DNA of 64,000 nucleotides from Dastarcus helophoroides (taxonomy: Eukaryota > Arthropoda > Insecta > Coleoptera > Bothrideridae): NCBI GenBank assembly GCA_028583605.1, contig CM053326.1, positions 5,526,587-5,590,586 of the forward strand, written 5' to 3'. Positions 1-12,459 of the stretch are shown piece by piece; position 1 is the stretch's first letter, and every line of letters begins with the position of its first letter. The notes under the pieces are model-generated. The model made no database searches. It was not told where the DNA came from and saw nothing but the letters and a program-made list of their open reading frames with translations. A program made the translations under genes and the position numbers.

Positions 1-839
1 TGTACTAAAATTTTGGAACTTGTGACATCTTCGAAGTATAGTATACAGGTTGTAACAAATTCGCAACTCACTGCAGGGATCTCGAAAATGGCAAGTGATA
101 CATCATCGATTATGAGACCAATTTACATAATTTGGCGCCCAACAATATGCATCAAAAAATCGGAAATGTTTCTTGCTGCTCTTTTGAAAAAAAGTAATAT
201 TTTAAATTTTTGTTTTGTTTACTCTTGGCGTTATTTGAAGAGTAATTCAAAAATTGAAAACACTTGCTCGTTGGCCGGTTTTATCCTTGACAAGATAACC
301 TTCAACGTTTCTTTATTAGATGTTTCGTCTTTTTTCTACCATCATCAAGTAGGTTGTTTTAAATAAGGACTTCTATTTTATATTGCATCTTTATGTAGCT
401 TTAGTATCTTTGACTTCATTAATATATCAAACTTGTATGTGGTTAAATGTTTCCTAACTGTAAACTATCATCAATAAAAAACCTTTTTTGGATTTTTAAA
501 TGATGTTAATTAGATTGTAAAAACATATTACAAGCGAAATGTAAAAGTTATTGTTTTATTTGTTATTTGTTTTTCTAATATCTAATTGTTAATAATTTGG
601 CTTTTATAGACTTGTTGGCGAAAAAGTGAATTCCGTTTCCACGTCGCTGATACTAAGTTGTTTTACTATCGCTGGAATTGTCAGCCAAATGGCCCACTCA
701 TGTCTTACAGTGCGGCTGCTAAATATTTAAAAAAAGTCTAAGACATTCGTAAAGAGGGGGGTTGAATCCTATAAAGCCAACAAAGATCTTCCCGATAGAG
801 GCAAATCCGGAGTAACGTATAAAATAAAATATCGGTATA

Positions 840-2794
840 AATAAATAAATAAATAAATAAATAACACGTTTATTTCCAACAGGTACACACCCAATTACAG
901 GAAACATTTAAACTATTAAAATACAAAAGTAAATGAAATTATACGGTACAGAACATTAATGTATATGTATCTAAAATTATATTCGGCTTTCCAGATATGT
1001 GCTGATTATAGTTTTTAATTGGTCATAATTAATATCACAATAATTAGAAATGCTATTGAATACATTACACATGTTATATATTGGTGAACTACGCATAATG
1101 TTAGTACGAAAATTTCGACAATAAAAACAGTTATTTCCACGAGAATTCTGCCGAGGAACCAAAAAACAAATCTTATTAATCAAAGACATACAGTCAATAT
1201 TATTATGCAGTAGGTTATATAAACACGTTAATACAATACAATTTCTCCTATTGCATAAAGAATTCATGTTAAAGATATCTAGCAAAATTCTAGTGTCAAT
1301 ACCTCTATCAGGATAAAAACCCTGGGACTTGAAAAACATAAATTTCAAAAATTTTCTTTGAGTCGACTCAATTAGCCCTATATTATTTTGGTAAATAGGA
1401 TACCATATCAAAGTTGCATATTCCAACTCAGATCTAATATACGAAAAATACAGTACTTGCAAACTTTTAATATTTGAAAAACAATTCCAGTTTCGCCTAA
1501 AAAAACCAAGTAACTTGTGAGCGGATTTAGTGGTATGATAGATATGGCTCGAAAAGCGAAGTTTGTCGTCGAATACAACTCCCAGATCTTTCAGTTCGGA
1601 GCATCTTTCCAGGGTGTAATTACTGATATTATAGTCGAATAATATATAATTCCGTTTGCGAGTAAAAGTTACTGTTTTGCATTTGGATATATTTAATTTT
1701 AAGAAATTATTATTGCACCAGCTTAAAATTCTATTTAGTTGTTCTTGTAAGTAAAAGCAATCGCTAATATTAGTAATGTTATTGTAGATTATTAGATCGG
1801 CTGCAAATAGCAAATGGTCGCATTCAATGACAGAAGTTATGTCATTAATAAAAATTAAAAAGAGTAATGGGCCTAGATTTAATCCCTGTGGAACTCCGGA
1901 AGTTGTTATATATCTCTGAGATTTGTGGCTTCCATATTCGACAAATTGTTTTCTGGAAGACAGGTAGGATGTGAACAGTAATATTAAATCCTTAGTGAAA
2001 CCAAAACCCTTTAACTTGGATAGTAGTAAATAATGATCTATTTGATCAAAAGCTTTCTGTATATCTGTGTAAACTACATCAACCTGTCCTCCTAGATCCA
2101 AATTGTCGCATATAAAGTCACTTATGGTTGCTAAATTTGTGACTATTGATCTTTTTAACATAAAACCATGTTGATTTGGTGATATTACTGGACTGACATG
2201 GGTGTAAATGTTATTATATAAAATCATTTCAAATACCTTAGCAAAATTACATAAAATAGCTTCAGCTCTATAATTTTTACTCATCGATGCATCTCCTGAT
2301 TTTAGGATCGGACATATTCTAGTAGTTTTCCATATATCCGGAAATTTAGTTGTTTTTATAATAAGATTGTACAAAATACATAGTGGAGATGCAAATACGT
2401 TAGCACAGTCTTTAATCACTACGTTAGGAATGTTATCTATGCCAGCGGTCATCTTATTTTTCAATTTTTTTATTGATTACAAGATATCATCTTCTGTAAT
2501 TCGTATTAAGTTGATTTTACTGGATAAAAATGAAAAATCTTTATTAATATTTTCTGGATTGGAATTTATGTAAACACTAGCAAAGTATTTTGCAAAACCA
2601 TCCACTACTGCTTGTGGTGAGTCGATAGTTTTGTTATCAATAATCATACTTCTAGGAATTCGAGAGCGACTCCTTTTCAATTGCACAAATGACCAAAATT
2701 TAGTTGGATTACGTGTGATTTCCTCTTACGCTATTGAAATGTAATTTTGGTAGGCAGAATCCATTTGCCGCTTAACTTCTGCCCTTAGAGTTTT
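840..2794 (-). mobile_element. 5'-truncated Jockey/CR1-like LINE inserted in the Tc1 transposase
   Basis: The insertion is flanked by GTATA at 835-839 and 2795-2799. Removing one copy restores a continuous Tc1 reading (GTATA then GGCATATTAGAGCTG). On the minus strand the element ends with a short 3' UTR, an AATAAA signal and a (TTTA)n-type tail seen as repeated AAAT at 838-863. The 5' end is truncated just upstream of the reverse transcriptase. The tail of tetranucleotide repeats instead of poly(A) is visible directly. The element is younger than the Tc1 copy it entered. Confidence 0.85.
977..2790 (-). pseudogene. LINE ORF2 reverse transcriptase, inactivated
   Basis: This is the reverse-transcriptase part of a non-LTR retrotransposon. 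The longest open piece (977-2464) is 495 residues and shows the palm in order: TAGIDNIP, NYRAEAILCNFAKVFE (usual NYRP altered), SPNQHGFM, VYTDIQKAFDQIDHYLL, TTSGVPQGLNLGPLLFLIFI and the catalytic box as FAAD. The first Asp of the expected FADD box is Ala, which would abolish polymerisation. The linker upstream continues to about 2790 in other frames (IDNKTIDSPQAVVDGFAKYF), separated by a stop or shift at about 2470. No endonuclease remains. The clade is judged by motif style only; Jockey or CR1 are both possible. Confidence 0.85.
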
Positions 2795-4378
2795 GTATAG
2801 GCATATTAGAGCTGTTTAAGCACAATCCTACTTTACAGATACGTGAAACCAAAGCCAAGCTAGCTAAAAGAGGAGTTGACGTCAGCATATATACCATTTG
2901 GCTAAGAGAAGCAAAGAATATTAAAGCATCAGTCAAAACCTGTTGTTTGGAAGACGTACAGGAAGAAATGCAAGGTCTGGTCTGTCGAGAATCTCGACTG
3001 CGATTGATGTATTTTTCTCTGACAAAGCATCGTTCTGGGCATGGTCTTTCACTATGTATGCTAGTGAACGATTGCTTCAGTGAACCATCAAACACCCAGT
3101 AAAACTCCATGTTTGGGGATGTTACTCTGAGCACTGTTTTAGGTGTTTAGAGCTCTTTATGCAGAACTTGGAAGCTCAGAAAATCGTCATTATTTATAAG
3201 AGTGGCTTTCTAAAGCATGTCCAGTAGATGTTTGATGTCAAAGGCGTAATCTGAATTTTAGGGGAGAACAATGATCCAAAACATCGGAGTCGCCTCTGTA
3301 CCTAATGGAAAGCAGAAACTGGCATCGTAACTTCAGGCTGGTTTTTACAGTCTCTTGATACATATCTAATGAAAATTATTTAGAGCACTGCAGTGAGAAA
3401 GCTTGCAGAAACACGTGTCTTTATCCTCAAGCAGCTTTAACGAAAAATGAGAGAGGTATGACCCTTATTATTCCTAGGATATGCTGAAAAGCTGGTAGAA
3501 AGTATGCCCAAAGGGTGCTAGGCTATTCTGGAGAGCCATGGGGATTGGACCATGTAATAGGCAGTTGCGCTGTAAGCTTTTAACGTAGTTCCAATTAAAA
3601 CGTAAAATTCAAAAAATCTTCAATAGTTTTTCTAAAACCGAGGAACGTTTCTTGATGAACATGCTGCTTATAAAACAAGATATGTAGACCCAATGCACTT
3701 TTATTTCAAATTAAGGCTTAATTATCTAACTTGATTGCATTTGTATTAACTGAACAAAAACAAATTTATCATTCCAGTTTATAAAAAAAAACTGAAATAT
3801 GCAAAATAAAAAACTGCATATGCATTTATTGAAAAATGTCTAAATATGCACATATGCATTTTATATGCCTTTTTGCATATAATCCCAGCTTTAGTTAACA
3901 GTGTTATTTTTGCTGAACAGCTATTTGCGATTATGTTCGTTGTTCTGTTTTAAAATTTATTCAATGTGCCACTACCTCGTGTTCCTATCGATTGATCAAA
4001 TTTTTATAATTTCATTGTTAATAATAATTATTTATTAATTATGAAAAAACAATAAAATAAAATTAATCTAAAAAACTGTTTTTTCTTTATGACTGTTTAA
4101 TAATACAAAACGTTTAGCCACATATAGCAATAATGTTTAAGTTTCAAAAGCTACACAAGAGTGCACTAAAATTACAGGTTAGTATTTAAAACAACGTACT
4201 TCATAATAAAACGTTTATAAAAAAACTTTTTATGCTGACTATCTTATAAAAGGATAAATACCGCCAATAAAAAGTGTGGTCTCTTTTTCTATAACTTTTC
4301 AGATACCGCCAATAAATGACAAAATCAAAAATTAGAGTTTAACTGTTTTTCTTAAACCTCCAGAACAGGAAGAGATAT

Positions 4379-4708
4379 TGTAACAAAAAAAAATTATTAA
4401 GTTTAGTTGGGAATTTTCTAGAAAATTTGATAGGGGGAAGAGGCCGTAATAATAAATCAAACGGCAGATAAGCGCTCTAGAAATTTCGGCAAACGATAAG
4501 CCTTATCTGCTAGATTCTTCGAAAACCTAAACCAGGACCTATATAAGGCGGTGGCTTTTCCCTCTGAGTAGTTAGTTAGAAGTCAATGAATAAGTTGGTT
4601 AATTAAAGAATGTTAGTGAATTACAATTGTAGTGTTTCGAGTTCAGTTTTGAAATAAAGTGGCTACAATTCACCAAGTGTTAATCATTCAAACCGATAAC
4701 GCGCAAAA
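4379..4708 (+). mobile_element. Solo LTR, copy 1 (LTR retrotransposon family with 4 bp ATAT target site)
   Basis: A 330 bp block begins TGTAACAAAA, ends GCGCAAAA and is flanked by ATAT at 4375-4378 and 4709-4712. It interrupts the right inverted end of the Tc1-like element, whose sequence resumes exactly on both sides. It is homologous over its length to 19045-19387, which lies in the opposite orientation. A TATATAAG box (4540-4547) and an AATAAA (4653-4658) are placed as in the U3 and R regions of an LTR. No internal coding part adjoins, so it is a solo LTR left by recombination. A 4 bp duplication fits Ty3/gypsy-type integration, but the family cannot be fixed from the LTR alone. Confidence 0.82.
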
Positions 4709-4835
4709 ATATTTTAGATTTCTTAGTGAAATATTCCTCATCGCCGAATTGTGCAACTTTGCCTTATTTAACCGATGCTGTATCTACTGTCGTTTTCGAG
4801 ATCCGTGTAGTGAGAAACGGATTTGTTACAACCTG

Positions 4836-6674
4836 TATTGTATAGCTAATTGTAAAAGCAATTCATCCTCGGACGACCGAATTCCGAATTGTGGTTACAT
4901 TTAGTATAAGTTTTATTGACGTACGTCAGTTAAATAGAATTTGTGTTTTCCCAAAATATCGTTCGTATTTCTCATACCTTCCAACTAGGTGTAAAGTGCC
5001 TTGCCATAAATATACTTGTACAAAAGGATAACGAAATTGAACACAATATCCAAATACTATTCTTTCTATATTTATAAAAGGTAAATAACCACTTAACCTA
5101 GATTGTGGATTATCCAATCTATTTTATATTGAAAGCTCGTTGTAAGTTATATGCAGGATAAACTTTCCGATATAGAAACTATAATGAAATTTGATAAGCA
5201 CGTGAAAAGGCACTGAAAATTATTATTGAGGAGGAAAGTTGGTCGTAAACACTAAATCCATCTGCTGGTTTATTTAAACTTTGCTCTTAAGTAACGAATA
5301 ATTACACGTAAACCACTACATCTGTTGCACTAACTTGTTTACGCGGAAAAGTTTTAAATATCACACTGAATTGATTTTCGCATGCACAGATTTAGTCGAA
5401 GAAAATCACTAGATTTTACTTAAAAGAATTTGAATATTAAGTAAGATTATAAAGAGTCGTATTTTTGAACAATATAACTGAAAATTTCAAAAACATTTTT
5501 ACTCAAATTTCTAACTTTTTATCGATATATAAATCTGGAAATTTCGATTTTTTTTTCACAAAATCAGACTTTTCGTTTATATTTACAGAAAAAGATATGT
5601 CAAGAAAAAACTAAAGTGCCAAAAACATATTCAACATTAAATAAAATTAATAAATACTGACGGCGTTTTTTAAAATTTACCTTATTCCTTGAAATTTGAT
5701 TTTTTTTAAATTTCATGGTTGTGTAACTTAAAGGGAAAAACAGGACACTAATCTTCTCAATTTCGTAGCCGTCCGTCTGCCACAGAGAGGTTTTTCTCGA
5801 AAACTATGTAACCTAGAAATTGGAAATTTTTTACAGTCCGCGGGTCGATGGACGAACCAACATGAAGGTGAAATTATAAGGGTTCATTTTTTTTTTTGGA
5901 ACGTAAAGATCCAAATATTTGCAAAACAAGTTTCGCTCATTAGTTATGAAGTATTCCAATAAATGTTCTTTTCTTTTTCTTAGAAGGCATTTCTTGCTAC
6001 AATTTGTGAAGCACATTAAGAAAGCATGAAATTAATAAAAAATACATCAGAAGATATGGCACATTCATTCTTTAATGAAGAATGTTCGCGAAAGGAACAA
6101 ACTAAAAGAAATTCAAGGCAAAATTCACAATTTTACAATTTGTATATTCCAGAAATTAACATTATATTAAACAATCCAATATGTTAGTGGAAATGTCTAT
6201 TGTTTCTTGTTGAGTGTATATCCTTTCATAGAAAATAAAGACTATTCTAAACATATCACAAATGACCATTTAATGTTATTGATTTCTAGAACATTAAGCT
6301 TTAATAGACTTTAACGAACCCAATTTCCTTTCAATATATCATTTCGTAGTCCCATTGTTTTCCAAGTTTAACTTAGATTTCATTTTAACTAGAAATTAAA
6401 CAGAAATGCTAAAAATGTAATGCAGCCCATCCCTTAGCGTGACTAAAATCAGCTTTATGTATGTAGGTTTCTCTTGTATCACGCCACTATTATGTTGTTG
6501 AAGTATAATTGGAATAAAATACATATAAAATATCTAATATGTAATATAATTAGTCAGTTGGACACTTTTCACTTTAAGAAATTAAAATAAATTCTACTGA
6601 TGTATAAAGAAGAAAGTTTTATAGTTTGAGATTTAGTTCTATATTAAATACTGTTTTCCATAATCAAACATGTA
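4836..6674. other. AT-rich stretch, no gene seen
   Basis: No coding homology was recognised on either strand. The open frames here are short and of low complexity. There are homopolymer runs (for example near 5549 and 5888), but no inverted ends or tandem array that I can delimit. Confidence 0.5.
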
Positions 6675-9218
6675 TCGGGTGGAAAACTAAGAAAGGACAC
6701 CGGCTATATCTCAGCAACGAACCATCCCACAGTTTTGAGAAAAAAATTTCAATGAGAAAAGTGGCCCTGAAAAATCGCTGGAAAATATTTTTGAGGTTCG
6801 AAAATGATCGCTAGGTGGCGTAATACGTAAATAGAAAATTAGGATTTTCTTGAAATTTTGCTTAATTAAAGTATATTAAAATGGGGTGCATTGTAATCCT
6901 AGAGTAGTTTCAATATGTTTTTGTTCTACACTCTTTCTTCTATCTCTAAAAATAAAGTGGTGGGGAGACATCGAAAATAATTTTTTTTTAAATACCATTT
7001 ACTTCAGTTAGCCTCAATAAAATTTAACAAATTTAGTCTATACAGAAAGAGTGTTATTTCGTCTATCGAAAGCACTTTATATGTTTTTATTTTAAAAATA
7101 TTTTCGTTGCTACAGCGCGTTATATAAAATGGTAACAAATTTCGCCGTTTTTCTAAATAAAATTAAATAGGAAGATATGTCAATTTTGATATCTTAAAAT
7201 AGAAAATTGAAAACCCTAGATATCAGTGAAAACCGCAACTCGATATCTTTTATCTAACCGGAGATATTGGCAAATAAAATTTCAGTAACGTAAAAGCTTG
7301 ATGACGTTGTTTACCATTTAGAATACGAAATTAGAGGGGGTTTAGAATTTGTCTTACATAATATAAAAATAAGTAATTAACATACCTACAATGATATAAT
7401 AGTAATAACAGTGAATAATGTAAAAAATTAACCGAAGAAACAATCTAATATTCAAAAAATTAAAAAAAAGACTCTGCATTACATTAAAAATGTTAAATTA
7501 ATATCCTCTATTGACTGGAGCCCTACATATTTAAACTGATTGTAGCCCATCATTTTCATGCAGTGAATCCTCTGATGAATGACCTACACTGCAATTTCAA
7601 CTTTTACCATTGACCTTTGTCAACCCCTCTAAATATTGTTTCTTATTCTTTCGATCATGCCCTTTCTTTTGTAGGCTTGTTGGCAAAAACAAGGTCTTCT
7701 ATTCGCCTGACAAATAAAAATCAAGGCAAGTCAGATCTGGGGACCTGGATAGCCAAGAAAACTGACTTCCACTTCCTATCTACCTGCCACGTGGGCCTGG
7801 TTTTGAACGGTGGTTCAGAATATCCCCAAATCATTAGCTATTGTTCTAGCACTTAAATGAGGATTAAATTTCACATATTCTAAAACATTTATAATATTTT
7901 GCTCTAGGTTATCTTCTGAATATAGTAACATGCACATTTCCTGTGGTGCGTATGCTACGTATCAGTCGAAGGAAAAGTCTTTCACTTTGATTACGTTTTT
8001 CGTAACCACACGCGCAGATTTAGCAGCATCATTTGCATTTTCATGCATTCGAAATAAATGGTTAGTTAACATGTCAAATGCTTCTTCATTTGTTTAAATC
8101 TTTTTAATTTTAAAAATTGAAATACAAATCTTGTCTTTTTTTTTCAATTTATTTAACATTTCTTCGGCCTAGTTTGGAAATATTTAAATTTTTATGGTTT
8201 GTTGACAATTGTCTAAACAATTTTTGAAATGCGACTACGTGATATTTAAATTTATTGAAAACGTCACTTCAAGACAGTTCACAAATTAAGAGGTTAGTTT
8301 ATTTTACATAGAATAGGAATAATGAAAAATAGGAGATCAAAAATTAGATATGGAAAAAATAACAAAATTTTTGTTTTTTTGATAAATTAGGAAAATGTAA
8401 AAAAATACATAAAAAAGGTTGTAGCACTGGACATCGATGTTTCGCTCTCATTTGGGCTCGTCTCAGTCCCCTGAGGCCAATTTTTTATTTTATAAAGAAA
8501 TGTAAAAGCGGAAATAACATTTCAGTTAGAAGAGCAGGTAGTAAATACATTTGCAACCTTAAAGATTTGCACTTTTTTATTTCATTTATGCAGTTAACTT
8601 TTTTCAAGGGCCACTTTACCAGTTTTGTAGATAAACTATGTGATTATTTATAACTTTGTTTGTCAATATCTTCGGTTAGGTAAAAGATATCGAGTTGCGA
8701 TTTTTACTGATATTTAGGAATTTTAATTCTCTGTTTTACGATATCCAAATTGACATATCATTCTATTTAATTTATTTCAGAAAAACGGCGAAATTTGTTA
8801 TCATTTTATATAAAGCACTGTAGCAGCGACAATAATTTTAAAATAAAAACACGTAAAAGTGCTGTCGATAGACTAAATAGCACTCTTTCTATAAAGACTA
8901 AATTTGTTAAATTTCCCTAAGGGTAACTGAAGTAAACGGTATTTAAAAAAAATTTTTTTCGACGTCTCCCCACCTTTCTATTTTTAAAGACAGAAAAAAA
9001 AATGTAAAGCAAAAAAAATCGAAAATATTCTAGGATTAGAATGCATGTATTTTTCACATACCTTAATTAGGCAAAATTTCGAGAAAATCCCAATTTTATA
9101 TTCAGTCATACCTATTACGCCACCTAGTGGTCATTTTAGAATTTTAAGAATATTTTTCAGCTGTTAAGTGATTCATTGCTGAGATATAGCCGGCGTCCTT
9201 TCTTAGTTGGCCACCCGG
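6675..9218 (-). mobile_element. mariner-type element with ~580 bp TIRs
   Basis: The left end (TCGGGTGGAAAACTAAGAAA) and the complement of the right end (CCGGGTGGCCAACTAAGAAA) face each other and are flanked by TA at 6673-6674 and 9219-9220. The inverted homology continues inward to about 7270 on the left and from about 8640 on the right, including the segment around a TAGGTGGCGTAATA-like motif. The middle holds a minus-strand transposase with a large internal deletion. A 265 bp piece of the interior (about 8130-8400) recurs at 41905-42170. Confidence 0.82.
7670..8110 (-). pseudogene. mariner-type transposase remnant with central deletion
   Basis: Reading the minus strand, an N-terminal DNA-binding part is recognisable (EYVKFNPHLSARTIANDLGI, about 7815-7880). 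It is followed very soon by the signature around the last catalytic Asp, RSPDLTCLDFYLSGE (about 7690-7750). In an intact transposase these are roughly 150-200 residues apart, so most of the catalytic domain including the first two Asp residues is missing. Several stops interrupt the remainder. The upstream piece around YAPQEMCMLLYSE resembles the N-terminus of the insect mariner families also seen at 39858-40928. The gene is non-functional. Confidence 0.65.
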
Positions 9219-9473
9219 TACAATAGATCCGCTTTAAAATTTCCAGTGGATCACAAGTAATATTCGTGTGAAGTAAGATTAAAAATCAGTCAATTTAGTG
9301 ACCAAGTCACACCAAGAGCAAGGAAACAGAAAACCAAAGTATAATGACTATTCACGACTGATGTCGAAATGTTTTAAAAATATCTGGGGAAAATATTTAA
9401 TAAAACATAATAGAAGCATAGATTGTAATAATGTTAAAGTGAAATGAAAATTAGAGTTGAAAAAACCAATATA

Positions 9474-11629
9474 CAGGTTGTAACAAATTTGCTTCTCATT
9501 ACAGGGATTTCGAAAACGGTTAGAAATACAGCATCGGTTAAATTAGGACAAAGTTGCACAATTTGGCGATCAGAAATATGCCGTTGAGAAATCAAAAATA
9601 TCTCTTGCTGTTCTTGAGATTTTGAAACAGTGGAAAAATTGGAATTTTTAATTTTTATTATTTCTTGGCGTCATTTGAAAAATAATCGGCTTTCTTTATC
9701 GTTTACAAAATTGCATGAACAGTTTTTTTATTAGACGTTTCGTCTTCTCACTATCATCATCAAGTACGTTATTTTAAATGGGAACCTACAATTTGTATTG
9801 CATCTTTGCATTGCCTTTGAATTTCTGACTTCAGTAATGTTTTTAACTAAACGTTTCTTAACGTTAAATCATCATCAAGGAAAAACACTTTTTTTCAGAT
9901 TAACGTTACCTTATTATTTTTTCATAATTATTAAGTAATTATTATTATCCTTAAAATTATAAAAATTTAATTTATTGTTAAGAATGCAAGTAGAATGCAA
10001 CCTAGACTACAAATTCATGCAGCCCTCCAGGCGTGCATATAGAATCATAGGTAGCTGAACCACCAACAGTTGAAACACTGCCACCTAGCGAAGCGGTTGC
10101 TCGCTAGGAAAAAGTTCCCAGAAGACAAGGATTCTAATGCACAGACCAATAGGTTTGAACATTTATTAGATTTGAAGTTTGGAAACCAAATACCAGTTTC
10201 GATCTTGTTAGATCTCGTCAGTTTGGTATATCCAACTCGAATGCTAAGAAATATTCCGAGAAGTAAGTACTCAAAAATTTACGGACGTCAAGCGTGTGAC
10301 TTCTTAGTACTACCGTCACCTATTGGTCCATAGAGAAACTATGACATCGCCAACAATATAACAAACTGACAAGATCTAACAAGATACAACAATAGGTGAC
10401 GGTCGTACTAAGAAGTCACACGCTTAACATCCGTGAATTCTTTAGTACTTATTTGTCGGAACATTTGTTAGCATTCAAGTTTGGATATACTACACTGACG
10501 AGATCTAACAAGATCGAAACCGGTACTTGGTTTCCAAACTTCGAATGTAATAAATGTTCAAACCTATTGGCCTGTGCATTAGAATCTTGTCTTCTGGGAA
10601 CTTTTTCGTAGAGAGCAATCACTTCGTTAGGTGGCAGTGTTTCAACTGTTGATAGTTCAGCTACCTATGATTCACTATAAACGTCTAGAGGGCAGCATGA
10701 ATTTGTAGTCTAGATTGCATTTTACTTGCATACGACATTGTTGGCGAGGGCCATAGTTTCTCTATGGACCAATAGGTGACGGTAGTACCAAGAAGTCACA
10801 CGCTTGACGTCCGTAAATTCTTTAGTACTTACTAGTCGGAACATTTGTCAGCATTCGAGTTGGATATACCAAACTGACGAGTTCTGACAAGATCGAAACC
10901 GTATTTGGTTTCCAAACTTCGAATCCAATAAATGTTCAAACCAATTGGTCTGTGCCTTAGAGTATTGGTAAAAACACAAGGTAATGGCACAATAAATAAA
11001 CATAATCATAAATAACTGACCACCAAAAATAATGATTGATAACTACGGACGAAGCGACTGTGGAGACTTAGAATAACAAATAACAAGTAAGAAAGTAACT
11101 GTCACATTTCGCTTGTCATATTACATTTTGTTATCTCTTATTAAAAAAAAAAAACAGAAAACTTTAATCTGAAAAATTGTGTTTTTTCTTGATAATAGTT
11201 TACAGTTACGAAACGTTTAGTCACAAAAAAATTTGATACATTGGTGAAGTCAGAGATTCAAAAATTATGCAAAGATACAATAAAAATTACAGGTCCGTAT
11301 TTAAAATAACGTACTTGATGATACTAGCGAAAAGAAGAAACGTTTAATAAAAAAACTATTTAGACTATCATGTGAAGGATAAAAAAAGCCAACAAAAAAG
11401 TGTTTTTAGTTTCTCGATTACTCTTCAAATAATGCCAGCAAAATCTAAAAACAAAAATTTAAAATTTTACTTTTTTTCAAAAATCTCAAGAGCAGCAAGA
11501 GATATTTTTGATCTATCGACGGCATATTACTGGCCGCCAAATTGTGCAACTTTACCTTACTTTAACCGATGCAGTATATCTTACCGTTTTCGAGATCCCT
11601 GAAGTGAGAAGCGAATTTGTTGCAACCTG
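9474..11629. mobile_element. Non-autonomous long-TIR element (family 1, copy ii)
   Basis: The ends repeat those of 46-4835 (CAGGTTGTAACAAATTTGC on the left and CAGGTTGCAACAAATTCGC on the complement of the right) and are flanked by TA (9472-9473 and 11630-11631). The inverted arms are about 480 bp: 9474 to about 9960 and about 11140 to 11629. Both contain the CATCGGTTAAA block, an AAAAATATCTCTTGCTG block and an ACGTTTC block. There is no transposase. The centre is occupied by a different foldback repeat (9985-10975). Confidence 0.85.
9985..10975. repeat. Three-armed foldback repeat nested in copy ii
   Basis: Three copies of one ~350 bp sequence lie together. Arm A (about 9985-10360) is in one orientation, arm A' (about 10392-10732) in the opposite orientation, and a partial arm A'' (about 10734-10975) in the same orientation as A'. 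Shared landmarks are CACTGCCACCTA, CGTCAAGCGTGTGACTTCTTA and TGGTCCATAGAGAAACTATG, together with their complements. A' lacks the innermost part that A and A'' still have. The open frames on both strands here are by-products of the repeat. A single strand could fold into a stem of about 330 bp. Confidence 0.8.
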
Positions 11630-12459
11630 TATATGGTGACCAATTACTGAGTAAACCCCTATAGTTCCTACAACTATTCCGATAAAAATATTATTAGCAC
11701 AAAGTTGCACTACCACGAGACCCACATTTCAAACTTATTTTTCACCATACCGGGTGAACGTATACAGATAAGGAAAAATTTTCATTGTCCATGTAAAACG
11801 CTAAGAATTGTCCCTTCCATAGTTTTCTACGGCCGCTGAACGTATTCCCCTACTTTGACGCAGCATGCTCGTATCTTCCAGTTTAGATGTTAGAAAAAAC
11901 TCCTCGAGAGTTTTACAACAAACTGAAATATTGTTTAGCATAGTCTGGCGGTCTATTTGAACTCCTTATATTGTAATGTTTAAAGAGTTATTATGTTATA
12001 TTCTTCATTAGAATTATTATTTATTTTGTTTAAGAAATCTCGTTTATTTATTTTGGTTATCAAAGAATATCAGTTTTATATTGCCTCAGATGTTGATTAA
12101 ATCAACGGACTAAAAGAGCAAACGGCATGTGGTACGCAAATTTTATTAAAATTGTTGCCTGCCAGTAGTAATCCCGTAACAAAAAACGTTAAAAGCTATG
12201 ATATACTACTGAAATCTCCACCAGCACTGATCGCTGCGCTCTGCGTTGAATTGTTTACACCGGTGTAGGAGAATACAAGGCGCCGCCCATCTGTCCCACT
12301 ATTAGCTCTCAATGTTAAATCTCTCATTAACATTCTCCCTATGGACAGTGTTTGACTTTCCTGATGTGTATAAGGTGGCGCACTAATGTGGCCTTTTTTA
12401 AATAGAACGCTTTATAGGTTTTTTCATATCTGAATCTCTTAGAAATGCTGATTATAGTA

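Larger units (their letters stand above)
700..3557 (+). pseudogene. Tc1-type transposase, interrupted by a LINE and by stops
   Basis: Tc1 transposases bind the element ends with two N-terminal helix-turn-helix motifs and cut with a D-D-E catalytic domain. The first HTH reads from an ATG at 700 (MSYSAAAKYLKK), then, after a one-base frame change, SKTFVKRGVESYKANK and LPDRGKSGVT up to 839. Coding resumes after the LINE at 2800 with ILELFKHNPTLQIRETKAK and LAKRGVDVSIYTI. The second catalytic Asp region is visible near 3262-3300 (ENNDPKHRSRLCT), and the typical C-terminus EKLVESMPKGC followed by GDWTM ends at TAA 3555-3557. The catalytic Glu segment is unreadable, and several stops are present, so the gene is dead. 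The first Asp region is too decayed to place. Confidence 0.82.
46..4835 (+). mobile_element. Tc1-like DNA transposon with long TIRs (family 1, copy i)
   Basis: The termini read CAGGTTGTAACAAAT inward from both sides and are flanked by TA (44-45 and 4836-4837), the target duplication of Tc1/mariner elements. The left arm runs to about 575. The right arm, read on the minus strand from 4835, repeats it and is interrupted by a solo LTR (4379-4708), resuming toward about 4040. A Tc1 transposase lies between the arms and is itself split by a LINE at 840-2794. Two further copies with the same ends lie at 9474-11629 and 42205-50524. Copy i is the only one with a transposase, so it is probably the former autonomous form. 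This family assignment is an inference from the position of the gene between the arms. Confidence 0.8.

Noticed and set aside
2772..3134. 120-codon minus-strand open frame
   Set aside because: It is antisense to the Tc1 transposase, which has clear homology on the plus strand.
10070..10611. Two plus-strand open frames of 71 and 87 codons
   Set aside because: They are opposite-strand readings of the same foldback repeat and match no protein.
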